Of a stretch of 64,000 nucleotides of DNA, positions 48,201 to 61,349 are shown one piece after another. This DNA comes from Paramecium sonneborni (taxonomy: Eukaryota > Ciliophora > Oligohymenophorea > Peniculida > Parameciidae). Every line of letters begins with the position of its first letter. Position 1 is the stretch's first letter. The notes under the pieces are model-generated. The model searched no databases and was not told the origin of the DNA. It saw nothing but the letters and a program-made list of their open reading frames with translations. The stretch spans positions 923,240-987,239 of the forward strand of contig CAJJDN010000005.1 of the NCBI GenBank assembly GCA_905182985.1, in the 5' to 3' direction. The translations under genes and the position numbers were made by a program.

Positions 48201-49896
48201 CTTTATTTGTTTCAAAGGTTATAGGGGGATCAGTAAATAATTTCTACTCCTTATTTTCTTATGGGATTGGTTTAGAGAAATTAATTTTTGATTTAAATGT
48301 TGTTTTTTTAATTTCTGATTATTTAACATTTTAGAAGGCAAGAGGTTCTGATTTTTCCACAAAAACTTCATTTGAGCCAGCTACTCTAGTTTTTGGCATT
48401 TTAGCTTAGACTAATTAATCTATCTCTTCCCTTTTCAAAAACTTTGGCTAAACTTCAGGCATTTTATATTCTATTTTTGGAGGAGCAGCAACATATTAAG
48501 TTTTAAACAATTAATCAGCATTTTTAACTTCATATTAAGTTAGTTTTGAGATTACCTTTGCTCTATGAATCTCTTCTATTTATTGTATTCTTATAGAATA
48601 AGCTTCTTCTATTTTTTTAGCTTCTTCTTTTAATTATTAATATTCTTCCTTTGTAAATAAACCCTTTTTTCTTTATTATTTATTTTCTTGTGCTTCTTAT
48701 TAATTTGAATCATCTTCTTTTTATCTAAATATTAAACTCAATTATTACATAATTTTAACTTATTTTGGTTCCACAGATATCCATCCTTCTTCTTCTTCAT
48801 TTTATTCTTCCTCAATCTTTTTTTTTTATTTTTTTTGTAATTTACTTTAAAGCTTACTATTTTCATTAGAAGTTTAGGTTGTTTCTTGATTAGTCATTTT
48901 TTGATTTTATTAATTTTAAACTTAATTTTGAATCTTTTGTTAAACTTAGACTATTGGTTAAGTTTAAGATTATTTTGCTTGTTAATCCTTTAAGGTAGAA
49001 CTTTATATTGGTTGTGATGATTTTTATGGTACATTGTGTTAAGATGGCTATTATTGCTATTTTTAAGGTTGAACTATTGGTTATTCTTTTACAGCTTATT
49101 GTTTAATTTCATCTTATTTTAAATCTATGTTCATCATTATAATTACCTGATGTTTATTTTTTTTCTCCTGCTTTTTCTGGTTATGCTTTTTATTACTACT
49201 ATGTAACGGGCTTTTTCTTACTTCCAACTTCAACCCATTCTTCATCATTCTCATCTTCTTCAATTTCTACTCTAAATTTTTACTTTTCTTATTTTTATTT
49301 CTTTCTTTTGTCTTAGTTAGTTTGAATTTCAGGGTTCTATAATAATAAGTAAAATATACTGTCTTTTCTTTTGAAGGCTTTTCCTTTTATTGTTATTAAC
49401 TTTAAGTTATCAAATCTTCTTTTTATGATACCTATTTTTATTTTTCTACTTCTATTTTTTTTTGCTTTGATTATTTAGCACTTTATTCAGATTACAACAA
49501 TTTTTGCTTTTCTAACTCTGCTTATTTTTATAATTCAATTTGCTTAAATTCTTCCTCTTAAGAATCTTCTTCTGATGATTAATGAGAATCTGATTCAACT
49601 TATTGTTGTTATTCAGATTATCTCAATTGTTGCTTTTATTGGTGCTGTTATTTTATCGATTAATCATTTTTGTATTATGACTTCTTTTTTTGTTATTACT
49701 TTTAGTTAAGCTTCTTTGGCTATTATAGTTAGATGTTAACTTCGTCTTGAATAAATTTTTGATACTATTGTTAGTATTAAACATTATACCATCGATAATA
49801 ATATTGCTTTAGAGCTGTACATAAATACTCTAAAACAATAAATTTAAATTTTTACCCTAATCCTGAAAAAATGGCCGCAAAACCTAGGAATTTCAT
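43962..49896 (-). CDS. Giant Gln/Glu-rich protein with 18 tandem 39-aa repeats
   Basis: Introns at 44184-44208, 49125-49146, 49337-49359, 49765-49789 and 49830-49855 join to exactly 1,938 codons (1,937 aa). The N-terminus is a signal anchor (MKFLGFAAIFSGLGVFMYSS, then KAILLSM). Next comes a Gln/Lys/Glu-rich region, including FRVEIEEDENDEEWVEVGSK, a coiled coil (EEYQQLKEEAKKIEEAYSIR) and mixed low complexity. The repeat array follows at about residues 900-1600. Each unit begins EQIVIQDSYQPQLENEEEVN and continues through VNNVKPVENQEDQQQQLQ. The last 290 residues look folded and helical (LILDGCKEIIADEYVNYLEN, QMAEEQFRIIQDGFNFIAQS, DDIIFEKYGYEEEDKIYFMS). The function is not recognised. A membrane-anchored, acidic spacer or scaffold protein is the simplest inference. 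True repeat number may differ from the assembly. Confidence 0.75.
45049..47154 (-). repeat. Tandem array, 18 x 117 bp (39 codons)
   Basis: Anchor CAACTGG recurs every 117 bases from 45063 to 47052. Most units are identical at DNA level. One Ile codon of the unit divides the array into blocks: eight consecutive units with ATC, then eight with ATA, then one with ATC and a divergent terminal unit (gene-antisense order, left to right). This blockwise synonymous pattern implies recent amplification by unequal exchange or replication slippage. Confidence 0.95.
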
Positions 49897-50477
49897 ATAT
49901 GCATCCGACTTTTTTCTAGTGATGAGGATAATTATTCCTATTAGTCTAAAAAAAATTAAATAAGAGCATACATGGCAAATGAAGGCAAAAGGATTTATAT
50001 TCTTTTCATATTTAAATTAAATATTAATTTTTTGATAAAATTCTTTACAGATTTAAATAAATGAAATACTTTAATCAAATAAGAAAAATCTAGAATAAAT
50101 CCCTCCATCAAAGCATAAAAATTTAAAAAGCACGAAAATCAACTCGAATTAGATTAATGTTTTTTTAATTTTAGACATAGAGTCGATAAATTTATAGAAT
50201 AATACTTAAATCGAATCTTTAACAATTGCTAAAAATTCTATACTAAAATTTTCATGTTTTTATGCATATATGAATCTTATTATGTCTAAAATTATTAATA
50301 AATGATAAGATTTGTATTTTTTTAATGAAATATAAGTTTTTCTTATAAAATACAATATTTTAATGGTTTTTTTTTTTAAATTACTCTCCCCAACTTCTTA
50401 ACAATTATTTTCTTTAAATCTATTGAAATTTTAGATGAAAACAATTAATGTTAAAATTTAATTTATTTCAGTTTTTC
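49897..50477. other. About 0.6 kb without a recognisable gene
   Basis: AT-rich, upstream of the giant repeat-protein gene and downstream of the discoidin-like gene. Contains an 8-bp hairpin (AATCTTAT at 50273-50280 with ATAAGATT at 50305-50312). No coding frame. Confidence 0.4.
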
Positions 50478-51000
50478 TCATTTTTTCAATGTTTCAAAAG
50501 CATAATATGTCTGAATTTTAATAAAAGCCATATCCTAATTAATTGAATTACCTTTATTATAAAATCTAATTTTAGAAACAATTTGATCGTCAAATTTTGA
50601 AGTTACTACTGATCTACCCTAGCCATCAAATATCATTGTCTCACTATTTTCGTCTTCGTTGAAAATAACTACTTATAACGTCTGGATTCTCTTATCTAAA
50701 TCCCATATCCAAAATCTTATTCTATTAATTTCATATGATTATAGAAATTATATAAGAAGACTTTAACCTATGGATTTTACTCTTAAGTGCCTAATATTGT
50801 TGATTAAAGCCCATTTATAATAAAATGAACTTCTTAAAGGACTTGCTTCTAGGTTACCTCCTACAAAGGTATGTATTCGAGCAGATTCGATATAAGCCCC
50901 ACTTTATTCTATAATTACATCCTTTTCTATTCAAAAGAGATTTGAAATTTTACAAGGAAGATAATCAATATTTTATGAACTAGTAAAAATGAGCAATATT
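50478..51000 (-). CDS. Discoidin (F5/8C)-like, BTBD9-type domain protein; start unresolved
   Basis: Main exon encodes about 145 residues ending at TGA 50478-50480. SYEINRIRFWIWDLDKRIQT followed by VVIFNEDEN and, near the end, FDDQIVSKIRFYNKGNSINQ and MAFIKIQTYYAF match the pattern of the F5/8-type C domain at the end of BTBD9-like proteins ('..YxINxIRxxLWDxDxR...'). A 27-nt intron (50927-50953) links it to an upstream exon reading IYLFLILLIFTSSQNIDYLP, which looks like a signal peptide, but I find no in-frame ATG. The protein may therefore be secreted, and its 5' end is unknown. Confidence 0.5.
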
Positions 51001-51232
51001 AAAAATAAATATATGTAAGAATTACGTAAAAATAAATTTTTGTTTAGATAGATAATAGATAAGTACAAAAGAATAAAAAATTTTAACAAAAAAAAAATTA
51101 TAATTTTTTCTATAAGTTGATAATGCATTTATTGGATATCTTATGAGGAATCTAATATTTTTTTAAATAAAAATTCTTATTTAATACTTATTATTTGTAA
51201 TTGTGCTCAAATTTATTAATTTAATTAATATA

Positions 51233-53171
51233 ATGCATCAATAATTGCCGCCAGAATAATTAGATCGACTTATTTGTTTAGAAGCTAGAATACACAAAAA
51301 ATCGAAGGAGGAAATCATTTAGGAACATAATTTATAGATGGAAAGTGAGAAATAAACAGATGAAAATGATCGTAATAAGCAGAATATGGATTCTAATAAA
51401 AAGTCTGATGATCTAAAATGTTCTTAGAATAGTGAAAACTCCCCTTAGAAATTATTTACATCATAAAATTTGAGTCCTGTGTAAAAGAAAAGCATAATTG
51501 TTAAGAAGCATTCGTAGTCAAAAAAAAAGAAAAAGACTAAAGAGGGACAATAAAAAGATGTATAATGATTGAAAAAATTCATAGATTACATAATATTTGT
51601 AGTATTAAAAAAAGCAATAAAAAGCAAAGAAGTGTGAATAAAAATTAATAGAGTATTCAATCTAAGATTCTCCATTTAAAAATAAAAGTCCATTACATAA
51701 TGATTTAGGATTGGAAAAATAACTGAAAGAAAAATAAAATTAGATAGCAATATCTGAAATAAAAATAAAAGAATTAGAAACTCATAATTCTGAACTTCGT
51801 GAAACAATATCAGTAAGTATATGAAAAATATATTTTTAGTCATTAACTGAGTAATAATTAAAGATGTAGGATGTAGTTAAATAATTTACGATAGAGAATG
51901 AGAAACTTAAAAAATAATAATTATAAATTTAATTATAAACAAATAGAGTTAGATTAGGGGAATATGTAGTATAAAGAGAGAAAACAGCTTTAGTAGACGT
52001 TTGGATTGATGGAGAGGATTTAAGATAAGCAAAAGAGTAAACAAAAAAGTTGGAGAATTTAAAGACAGAATATGAAAATAAAAAGAAAAACTCAAAAAAT
52101 AAAGAGGAATAAGAGATGAGAACTATAAATGTGAAACTAAACTTTTTAATAAAAGAAGAATAACAATTATAAGAAACAGTTGATAGATTAGAAACAGAAA
52201 AAAATTTACATATAAAACAATTAAAGCGAGTTTATGAAGAAGAACATGCAAGATTTACAAAAAATAATGATTATCCATTAATAGGTGAAAGATATCAAGT
52301 ATTAAGCTTATTAGGGAAAGGTGGATTTAGTGAAGTTTATAAAGTAATTAAATATAAAAATTAGGCCTATGATCTTTAAGAATTAAGAGAAGTGGCATGT
52401 AAAATTCATCAATTAAATTCTAATTGGTCAGATCATGCAAAACAAAACTATATTAGACACGCAATTAGAGAAAATAGAGTACATAAAGAATTAAATCATC
52501 CTCATATAGTAAAATTATATGATTCTGTTGAAATAGACAAATCTTCATTTTGCACTGTTTTAGAATTATGTGATGGTCCAGATCTTGCTTATTATATTAA
52601 AAAATATAAATGCTTTCCAGAAAAGGAAGCTAAATTATTAATTGGATAAATAATTTCAGCGATTAAATACTTAAATAATCATAAGAATAAAATTATTCAT
52701 TATGATTTAAAACCATAAAATATTTTATTCCATTTAAACGAACTAAAAATATCAGATTTTGGGTTATGTAAAGTTCTAGAAGATGATAATTCAAAATTAT
52801 AACTTACCTCTTAAGGTGTAGGAACATATTGGTATTTACCTCCAGAATGTTTTCATATGGGTGATTAACCTCCAAATATTTCTAGTAAAGTTGATATATG
52901 GAGTATTGGAGTAATATTTTTTGAGATGCTTTTTGGCTAGAAACCATTTGGTTAAGGAGTGAGCCAAGAAAAGATATTAAAAGAATAAGTAAATAATTTA
53001 TTTCATTTTTAGATTATAGTAAAATCACAATCAGTGACTTTTCCTTAGAAACCTATAATCTCTAATGAATGTAAAGAATTTATCAGAGCTTGTCTAGCTT
53101 ATAATCAAGTAGATCGTTTGGATGTGCATCAAGCATCCAATCATTCATACTTCTAAAAAAAATTAAATTGA
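51233..53171 (+). CDS. TLK: Tousled-like kinase (TLK)
   Basis: Four exons, with introns at 51560-51584, 51813-51839 and 52989-53012, give exactly 620 aa. The N-terminal 300 residues are basic and then coiled coil ([20 protein letters not shown]), as in TLKs. The kinase domain begins [20 protein letters not shown] with the Gly loop, then [18 protein letters not shown], and the TLK-typical catalytic loop IHYDLKPQNILF with HYD in place of HRD. Then come [18 protein letters not shown] and [15 protein letters not shown] with FGQKPFG. TLKs are nuclear Ser/Thr kinases that phosphorylate the histone chaperone Asf1 during S phase. Size and architecture are complete. Confidence 0.93.
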
Positions 53172-53194
53172 TTATATTTAAATTATAAGAAATT

Positions 53195-54888
53195 TCATTT
53201 AGCACATTTAATCTTAGCATTAACTAATCTTTAATTGATGATATCTGTAAGAGTCTCTTTAGGCATTTTTCTCATCTAATTATAAATTAAAATAGAATAC
53301 TTATTCGAAATATCTTTAATCATTAAATCTAATATTAACATCACTTAAATTTTTATCAAAAAATTCGTTAATTTAACTAGTTTCTAATAAATCAATAAGC
53401 CCAATTAATTATTTTTATTATTAATCTTCAGTTAGATTTACTTATCTTTCTCTACTTTCTTCTATATAACTAATTAATAAAGATGTGTAAAGTTTCAAAT
53501 TAGTAAATTATGGAGACATTAATTCATTTCTAATTTAAGTAGTTAAATCATTTTATTGCATATGTCTAATTACTTTTTAAGCTTCATTTTTAAAAGATTC
53601 TATATTCATTAATAATTATTCGCTTTCTCTTTAAAAAGTAGAATTAAATTATTTATATTCATTACTTCCTTAGAACTCTTCCCATCTATTTTCTCTCCTA
53701 TGATCTTAGTCTAATTGTTTTTTAATGATTTCAGTTTAATTTTGAGCTAATTTCATCAAAAAGTAAGCAATAATAGCTGTTTTTTAAGAGAATGACAAAT
53801 TGCCATGAAGTTAAACTGCAGAAACTGTATTTTATTCTAATAAAAATGATACCATTTAAGCCAAGAATATAATTTTACTTCTTTCTCTTAAAAGAACTCT
53901 TAAATTCTAGAAATCTTATTATTATTATTGTAATGGTTAATTATTAGTAATATTTGTTCTATCTTATAGTACTTAATTAGTTGATGCTTATTTTTTAAGC
54001 ATTTAAGGTAAATTTTAAATAGGATTAGTATTATTATTACTAGTAATTTATTTAGTAACATTGGATTCTTCATAAAATGTAATTTGCATTAATTATTACC
54101 AATCAACTCTTTTACGTGGATCTACTTATAACATTGAACGAATAAGTTCTTCACATTTTCTAGATAATTGATTAACATGTTTTGGGAATGTAATTTCTTT
54201 ATTATCAATTTACATAATTAATCTAGCTATTGATTTATCTTCAAATGGACAAAATCCAAATAAACATTCATATAATACTACTCCCAATGACCATACATCA
54301 GCTTTACAATTATATGAACAACCTTTTAATACCTCTGGAGCCATATATATTGGTGATCCTACCATTGTTTAGGTTAAATCATTATTGTGAAGTAAACTTT
54401 TACAAAAACCAAAATCAGCTACTTTTACAATTTAATCATGGAACAATATGTTTGATGGCTTTAAATCTCGATGAAGTATGTTTTCACGTACCAAAGATCT
54501 TATTTATTATATTTTTAATTTATTACCTAAATGCATTTAGAATCTAAGCAAAAATCTTCATTGTCTCTGGTTCTGTTAAAAATTTTCTCTTTTATAATAA
54601 TGCTTCTAATGTATCACCATTACAAAAATCATAAATCAAGTACATATTGTTTTATGTTTTAAGCATTTCAATAAATTTAACTATATTCTGATTGTCTATT
54701 TTTGACAATGTTTATATCTCATTAATAGTAAATTCATGTAATTTTGGTACCTCTCTAAACTTTTCCAATTTCACTACTTTTATTGCAACAATTTAATCAT
54801 TTTTCATATTTTTAGCTCTATAAACTTTACCATATTGACCACTTCCTATTACATCTTGAAGAACATAATTTTCAATCACTTTGCTCAT
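53195..54888 (-). CDS. ULK/ATG1-like serine/threonine kinase
   Basis: Three exons, with introns at 53276-53300 and 54499-54526 (28 nt, ends AAG), give 546 aa. The kinase domain is at the N-terminus: [31 protein letters not shown], catalytic [33 protein letters not shown] and [20 protein letters not shown]. This is closest to the ULK/ATG1/Fused group, a family strongly expanded in Paramecium. The C-terminal 270 residues are helical and Gln-rich without a clear EAT/MIT domain. ULK kinases govern autophagy initiation; some ciliate members relate to cilia, so a precise role is not assignable. Convergent with TLK, with only a 23-base gap. Confidence 0.88.
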
Positions 54889-55474
54889 TTCAGTTAATTA
54901 ATAATTTAAAATAAAAACCAACAACTAAATATTAATACATATTAAATTTATCAATATTTGTTAAATTTATACATTCTACTTAAATTCCTATTATATTATA
55001 CATATCTTTAATGATTACATTAATTTATTAAGTGGAAATTCAATTAAATAAGGAATAATTAAAATACTAAACTCAGAGAGAATAAGTTGTAGATTATGGT
55101 TTAATTGTAATAATATAATATTAATTAATATATTTTATGCAATCATTTTGAAATGTATAGGATTTATAAAATTCAATAAGAAAAACATTATGATGAAATT
55201 AATTCCGATCGCATTAGCAATCAATAAGAAAATTTTTGTTTACTTTTAATCTTATTTTTTTTATCCTTTTTGTATTACTAACTGCTTTCTAACTTTTATT
55301 ATTAAAGACTTGTTCAGTGTTCAATTAATGCAAACTAGGTAATACTATTAATCAAAAAAATTTATTTTTGAATGTTGATTTAATTAAATAAGTTTTATTA
55401 AATTAAAACAAAAGTTACCAAAATTGCATTTCAAATACTATATAAAATATAATAATTTTTATTATGTTATAATT
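54889..55474. other. About 0.6 kb intergenic, one weak ORF
   Basis: AT-rich. An ORF at 55190-55378 (+) could encode 62 residues (MMKLIPIALAINKKIFVYF...) with a hydrophobic Phe/Tyr-rich middle, but it is too short and AT-driven for a gene call. Confidence 0.4.
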
Positions 55475-58400
55475 TCAATAAAACTATTCTTCTGACATAT
55501 AAAATTGTTGACTAGTGAATCTACTTTTAGCTAAATTTTAATGAGTATTAGTCATTTTAGATTGTGTCGTCATATCATCAGTAGTATTAAAAGGTTTTAT
55601 GACAGAAGTACTAGTTTTTAATTACTAGATATATTAAATGTATATATTACTTGTCTTTTAGAAAATATTGTACAAGTGTAGCCTAATCTCATAATAAATC
55701 TTTAAAGATGGTTACACATCATATCTTATCCACACATTTTATGAATAGCAGCAAGTCTTTAATAGAAAGCTTTGAACTCATAATAAGTTATGTTTTCATG
55801 CTTTCCTTTTTTATAGTATTTTCTGAGTAAATCTTAAACATTCTCTACACCTTTAGTTTTTTTGTTTTAAATTTGATTAAATAAAGTTCTTAAAAAAGTT
55901 TCTTATTTAAGTTCATTAGGTTTAAATATTTGTAATTACTTACCATCATTTTCTTAATCTTAAATTGATTTAACCATTTCTTCATAAGGCATCTAATCAA
56001 CTTAATCTATATTCAAATCAGCAGCCATACTAAATATCTATTAGGCTTCTTCCTAATCAAATTATTCTTAAGGATCTATTGGTTATCGAGAAGGTTATCT
56101 TTACATAGTAGATTCTTTTTTTTATTTATCATAAAGAAATTAAGTTGATTTTTTATTCAAAGTTTAATTTTAGATTCTTTAAGTATCCATTTATTTTTAA
56201 GAACCCTATTTAGATCCCATCTAAAATTAATCATCATCAGTTTCATGTTTAAGAAGTGATTCTTAGGATTATTTAGAACTATGATTTTTAGTTTAATTAG
56301 AACTAACTCTTTCAGTATCAAAACCATATTTTTAAACAACATTTTTAAAAGACTATTGTTATTTGAGAAAGTTATTTGAATCTTCAGATAATGAATTTAG
56401 GTTTTTTTATTAAATGGTAAGTGGAATGGCTTCAATAAGTCTTTATTTAATATCATTAGGTAATGCCATATTGAAAATAAAGTGTTGTATAAAATTGGTT
56501 AATAATTCTATGTCTGTTTATTGCTCTTAATCGAGAGTTCTTTATTTCCATGATGCAACATATTCAGCTGCATTTTCATCATTAACTTTAATAGCCATTC
56601 TAATAGGTTATTATTATATGGTAGTACTAGATCTTCGTATGTGAGATTAAGAAGACTATTATGAAGATAGACGAGATTTTGAATGTCTACTTACTTCATC
56701 TTCTTCTTTAATTAGAGGTATTCTTGTTTTGTTATTTTCTATTATTCTAGCTGAACCTCTATTAGAATTAGTTGCAGATTATTAATCTTCTTGAATATCT
56801 CTCATAGCATCAGTAGATTTTCTAGCAAATTTATTTTTAGTTTTATTAGCTAATAATGTTTCAGACTTTTTCTATCCTCTAATTTATTTATTTTATTAAG
56901 GAGTATTTGAAATTGGTACATTCTATGTAATTTATCCTTATTGAAATTATGTCTAATCAGTATATTCAGTTTATATTCTTCTATCTGAAGGACTTTAATC
57001 ATTTTTTTTTTCAGTCAAAGTTAACATTCTACCTGATGTTGTTCTCTATGTATCTTAAATAGTTTAAGCTTATGTCACATCAATATCAGGAATAGTAGAA
57101 TCACCTATCTTCATTTAATTTACAGTTGATTTTCTTACAATTGAGGAAGATAATTGTTAATCAGATTTTGATATTGAACTCATTTTTCGTAATAATTAAC
57201 CATTTTCATTATTTGGGGATACACTTTTTCTGACTTATTATTATTATTATTACAAAAGTAAACCACTTTTTTGCATTTATTCTTCATCTAATTCTTATAT
57301 CGATTTCTATTCAAGTGTTGTTTATTTATTAGGCTATTTTTATGGATGAAATTCAGTAAAAGAATGTTGATATCCTCTCTTGTTTTATTAACTCTCTGAT
57401 ATATGACTATTGTTTTTAGATACTCTTTAATCTTTTTAAGATTGTACATGTTAAGTCAAATTCATTCTATATCCAACATCCGTACTTTATCTTTTAGTGT
57501 AATCACTATATTAAATCTATCGATTTGATTCTCCACGATATCCTATAGATATATTATCTTCATCTTATGGAAATTCAAATTACGATTTCATTTTACTAGT
57601 AGCTCTAGGTGAATCTTTATTGGATTGATCCTAACTATTACCAAAATCTATTTAAAGACTTCTTTAATCAGCAGGAATGGATTTTTTTTTATTCAATTCT
57701 CCAGTTAATTAATAGAGTCTTTATTACAATTCTTAATTCTCTTTTTATAATTTTGATATTTATTATTATAATGTTTGATCTGAGACCTAAACTGCCTAAT
57801 CTTAAAATGTTTTATTTGCTATGATTGAAAATTATTTTTCTAATTTTTATTTGTCATATAATAATTAAGTTCTTTCCTATTCAATTGCTTTTTCAGCAAT
57901 TTTAGTAGATTCGATTTCTATGTTTAATTACATTATTTGATTTTCCATCTATCTCACTTTATTCCATAATTCTGCATTTTCCATAAACTTTTTATCCAAC
58001 TCAACATTTTTATTTGATAATTCTTTCTATAATTATTCAGTGTTATCAGCTCTTCTTAAAGGAGGAGCCTTTCTATCTTTAGTAGAACTAGACAATAATT
58101 ATTAAGAATTTTATTATGGTAACTTTTTCTCTGAATCTTATTTAACTCTTCGAATAATAAATCCAGAAACAAATTTCATTAGAACTTTGTAAGTTTCATG
58201 TTAAACATTCTAATAACTCTCATTTACATATTCTAAAAATTCATTTAAAATATTAGGTATCATATCCTATTAAGTTTATTATTTTTATGTATCTAAAATA
58301 ACAGTTTCAATATCCATAGTTTTTTAAATCATTTATTTATGAACTCCCTTTAATTTATCTGTAACTTACTAAGTTTAGAGTGCATATCGATGATCAATTC

Positions 58401-59201
58401 TTTCATTAAGGAATTTTTATAATTCCATACTATGTTTATCACTATCTTAAACAATCTCTTATAATTTGCTTTCATGATATTCCTACATAATTAAAGATAA
58501 TATAATACCTTTTTGAAATTCCTCATAACTTCTAAGATATCAAGATTTGTATCAGTTCCTTATGATATACATAATTTAATTTTAGGATCATATCGTTTCA
58601 TAACAATTTATACATTTAATTTATTACTTTATTTCAAGACTTCATTTAAGATGCATTTCTAATGATCATCTAATTCATATTGCATTCTGGATGAATTATT
58701 AAGAGTTCTATCAGTCTATTATTCAAATGAATTTAATCTAATAGATGGAAGTATATTAGAGTTCTTACTACTTAATTAACGATTCTTAATTCTTTCATTT
58801 TCTGTTAATGGTGATTGAAATGCTCCAACTCTAGCTCCACCTAAACTACCAGTTTATCCTCCTTCCATAAATCTCTTCTTCATTCGTTACATTAAATCTG
58901 CTCTAGAAAGTGGTTCTAAATCATGTTCACCTTCAGTATGCATTTAATTGTTATTCTAAATAGATTTCAATACATCCTTCCAAACTTACGTATATTTATT
59001 AATAGCATGACTATAATCATTTTGATCTCTAGCTTGAAGCATGTAACATAGTTCATTAGAAGTATGCTCCAAATCTTATAGAAATTTAGCTAAACTAATA
59101 GAACTTCCCTATTTAAGCACATTCTTGCTTAAACCCACCAGAAATTCGCATATCTTTTCTAAAGTTGTTTTCTCTTATTAAGAAGCTGGAGTAAAAATCA
59201 T
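55475..59201 (-). CDS. Large coiled-coil/disordered protein, 1,224 aa
   Basis: Three exons, with introns at 55625-55650 and 58483-58508 (both 26 nt), give exactly 1,225 codons. It starts MIFTPASQQEKTTLEKICEF. The first 200 residues are helical with a Gly-rich loop (FMEGGQTGSLGGARVGAFQS). Coiled coil covers about 270-620 (ELSNKNVELDKKFMENAELW). A long Ser/Thr/Gln-rich disordered region follows. The final 250 residues look folded: NFIQHFIFNMALPNDIKQRL, DLLRKYYKKGKHENITYYEF, KAFYQRLAAIHKMCGQDMMC. The last resembles an EF-hand-like helix pair without calcium ligands. No family is recognised. The 35-base gap to OFD1 on the same strand and the similar style suggest, weakly, a cytoskeletal role. Confidence 0.75.
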
Positions 59202-59236
59202 TGAGTGTATAATATATATATAAAATATAACTAATT

Positions 59237-61157
59237 TCACATCAATTCTGAATAAGTTTCTTCTATTATATTTTATTATTATTAATTCGTTCCTTATCCT
59301 GGTTTCTTTTAAAATACTCCACTCTAAACAACTTATGATTAAGCATCTTCTCCTGTTTAAAATATCTTCCCTCCTTAATAATCTTCATGTAATTTTGATC
59401 TGTATTATAATCCTCCTACTTAGGAATAATTTACTGAACTATTATAAACATCCCAAACATTATCAAATTTCAATGCTGGCTCTGTATTTAAAGATACAAC
59501 TGCATTTTCTTATAATCTTTTTATTTCTTCTCTTCTTCTCATTCTATTTTCATCTAATTCATTATTTATTTACTTCATTTTATTAGAATGATCTTAAAAA
59601 TTATATTACATTAATTATGAATCTGCTATATTACCTTTAAATAATGCTGACTATATATCAAAATTAGGAGAATGATTCTCTTTAACTTATAAATCTTTAA
59701 TTAATAATTCTTAAGCTTCCACCTTTTTCTAATATTGCTCAATCTCCTTTTATAACTTTTTTATCTATTCTTATTATAATACTTTATGATCATTCAACAT
59801 TCCATCTTTATGATTTATTGTTGTTTTATATAGAGTCATTTCTTCTTCCTTTAATCTTATATCAGTCTCATATTTTCTACATAATTCTTAATCTCTTCTT
59901 TAAGCATCACTAACAGCTCTTAAATTTTCTTTCATTTATTCATATTCATATTCCATTTCTTTTCTTCTTTTTTTTACTTCCCTCACTTATTCTACATATT
60001 TTTTATTTTCTTCAACCAATTATTCATTTTCTCTTTATAATGTTTTTATTGTATTTTTTAAATTATCCATATTTCTAAGATCACCTTCTAATTATTTTAA
60101 TTTATTTCTTATTTATTCTCTCTCCTCATAAAATTCTGTCTCTGCTGTAGCTTTTGCTGCATGAATTTATGCTTCATATTTCCTTCTTATTACATCCTCA
60201 TTACCATTTGCTTCTGCTAATTTCTTAGATAAATCTCTTTCCATAACATCTAATTTAGCTTTCTAAAATTTTAAACTCTCCTCATTTGCTATTCTCTATT
60301 TCTCTATTTCCTATTCTTTTAATTTAATCATCTCATGTTCTTTCAATATCTTTTATCTATATTAATAATTTAATGATTCCAATTCTTTTGTCTTCTATGC
60401 AGACATCTTTAATGTGTCATTCTCTCTCTCTCTTAATACATTCAATTTCTCTTAAAAGTTCTTCTCTAATTCCTCTCTATAATCTTATAATTTCTATCTA
60501 TATTTATCTGCTTCCTCCAAACGAATATGTTAAACTTCAAATTCTCTTATTCTTGCTGTCTCTGTTGCAATCTCTGTTTTTAAACGTTAATCATATTCTC
60601 TCTTCATTTTTTAAATACGTTCCTCCATATCATACTAAGGTTTCATTAATTCATTCTCTATCTTACTCTTGTACATATTATCTACCATACTTAATTTCTA
60701 TTCCAAATTTATTACAGCATCTCCATAAAATGTTTAAGTAGCTGCATTCGATTTTAAAGCCTCCTTTGGTTTTAATAATAATATATCACTAAACATTTAT
60801 TACAAAATTGATCCTTATTAATTATCCATTCTCAAAAGTATTTTCAATTCTTCCTTATTTAGCAAAGCTGCTCCAAATGTTGTTTCTGGTACAAAAACAG
60901 ATCTAAAATACAATCAAAATCTACAAAGAATAATCCATTTTTGCCTCTCTCAAATAATCTGCTACTGCACTTGCTAAAACTCTTTTTAACAACATCTCAC
61001 TCTCTGATACTTTATCAGTAGTAGGAATTCTTTTTTATTACATTTATAATCTCTCCAATAACTTATATCTAAGCTATGTTTTCATATTCTCTACCATACC
61101 TTCCTTCTAAAGTTCCTATTATAATTGAAATTTTAAATCGTTAAATGATTAATCCAT
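59237..61157 (-). CDS. OFD1: OFD1 homologue (LisH-domain basal-body protein)
   Basis: Two exons (22-nt intron 60903-60924) give exactly 632 aa. Residues about 25-85 contain an OFD1-type LisH module: LRYKLLERLQMQQKRIPTTD, then LLKRVLASAVADYLREAKMD followed across the intron by YSLSVFVPETTFG. This matches OFD1's 'LRxxLxxxL...LLNSxxxxLVADYLxxxxYxYTLSVFxPE'. Residues 190-520 are near-continuous coiled coil (EQEIEKQRIANEESLKFQKA). The C-terminus has Tyr/Gly-rich tails (GGLQYRSKLHEDYQGGKIFQ). OFD1 localises to distal centrioles/basal bodies and controls centriole length, docking and ciliogenesis; it is conserved in ciliates. Start is the only good ATG. Confidence 0.87.
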
Positions 61158-61349
61158 TTTTTAAATATTAATATTATTTTATATTTGTATTTTTAAACTC
61201 CTCTTGCTAATTATTTTAAAACACCAAACTAAACTTAAATATTTTTTATCCCTTTTAGTAAAGAAAAAAGATATTATCTTAAATAATAATGCTTATTTAT
61301 CCTCTGTTAATTCATCATGAAATTGATAATATTATTTTTTATTTTTACT

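Noticed and set aside
60373..60741. Plus-strand 122-codon ORF
   Set aside because: Antisense of the OFD1 coiled coil; the Leu/Ser-rich composition is what a reversed Glu/Lys-rich helix gives.
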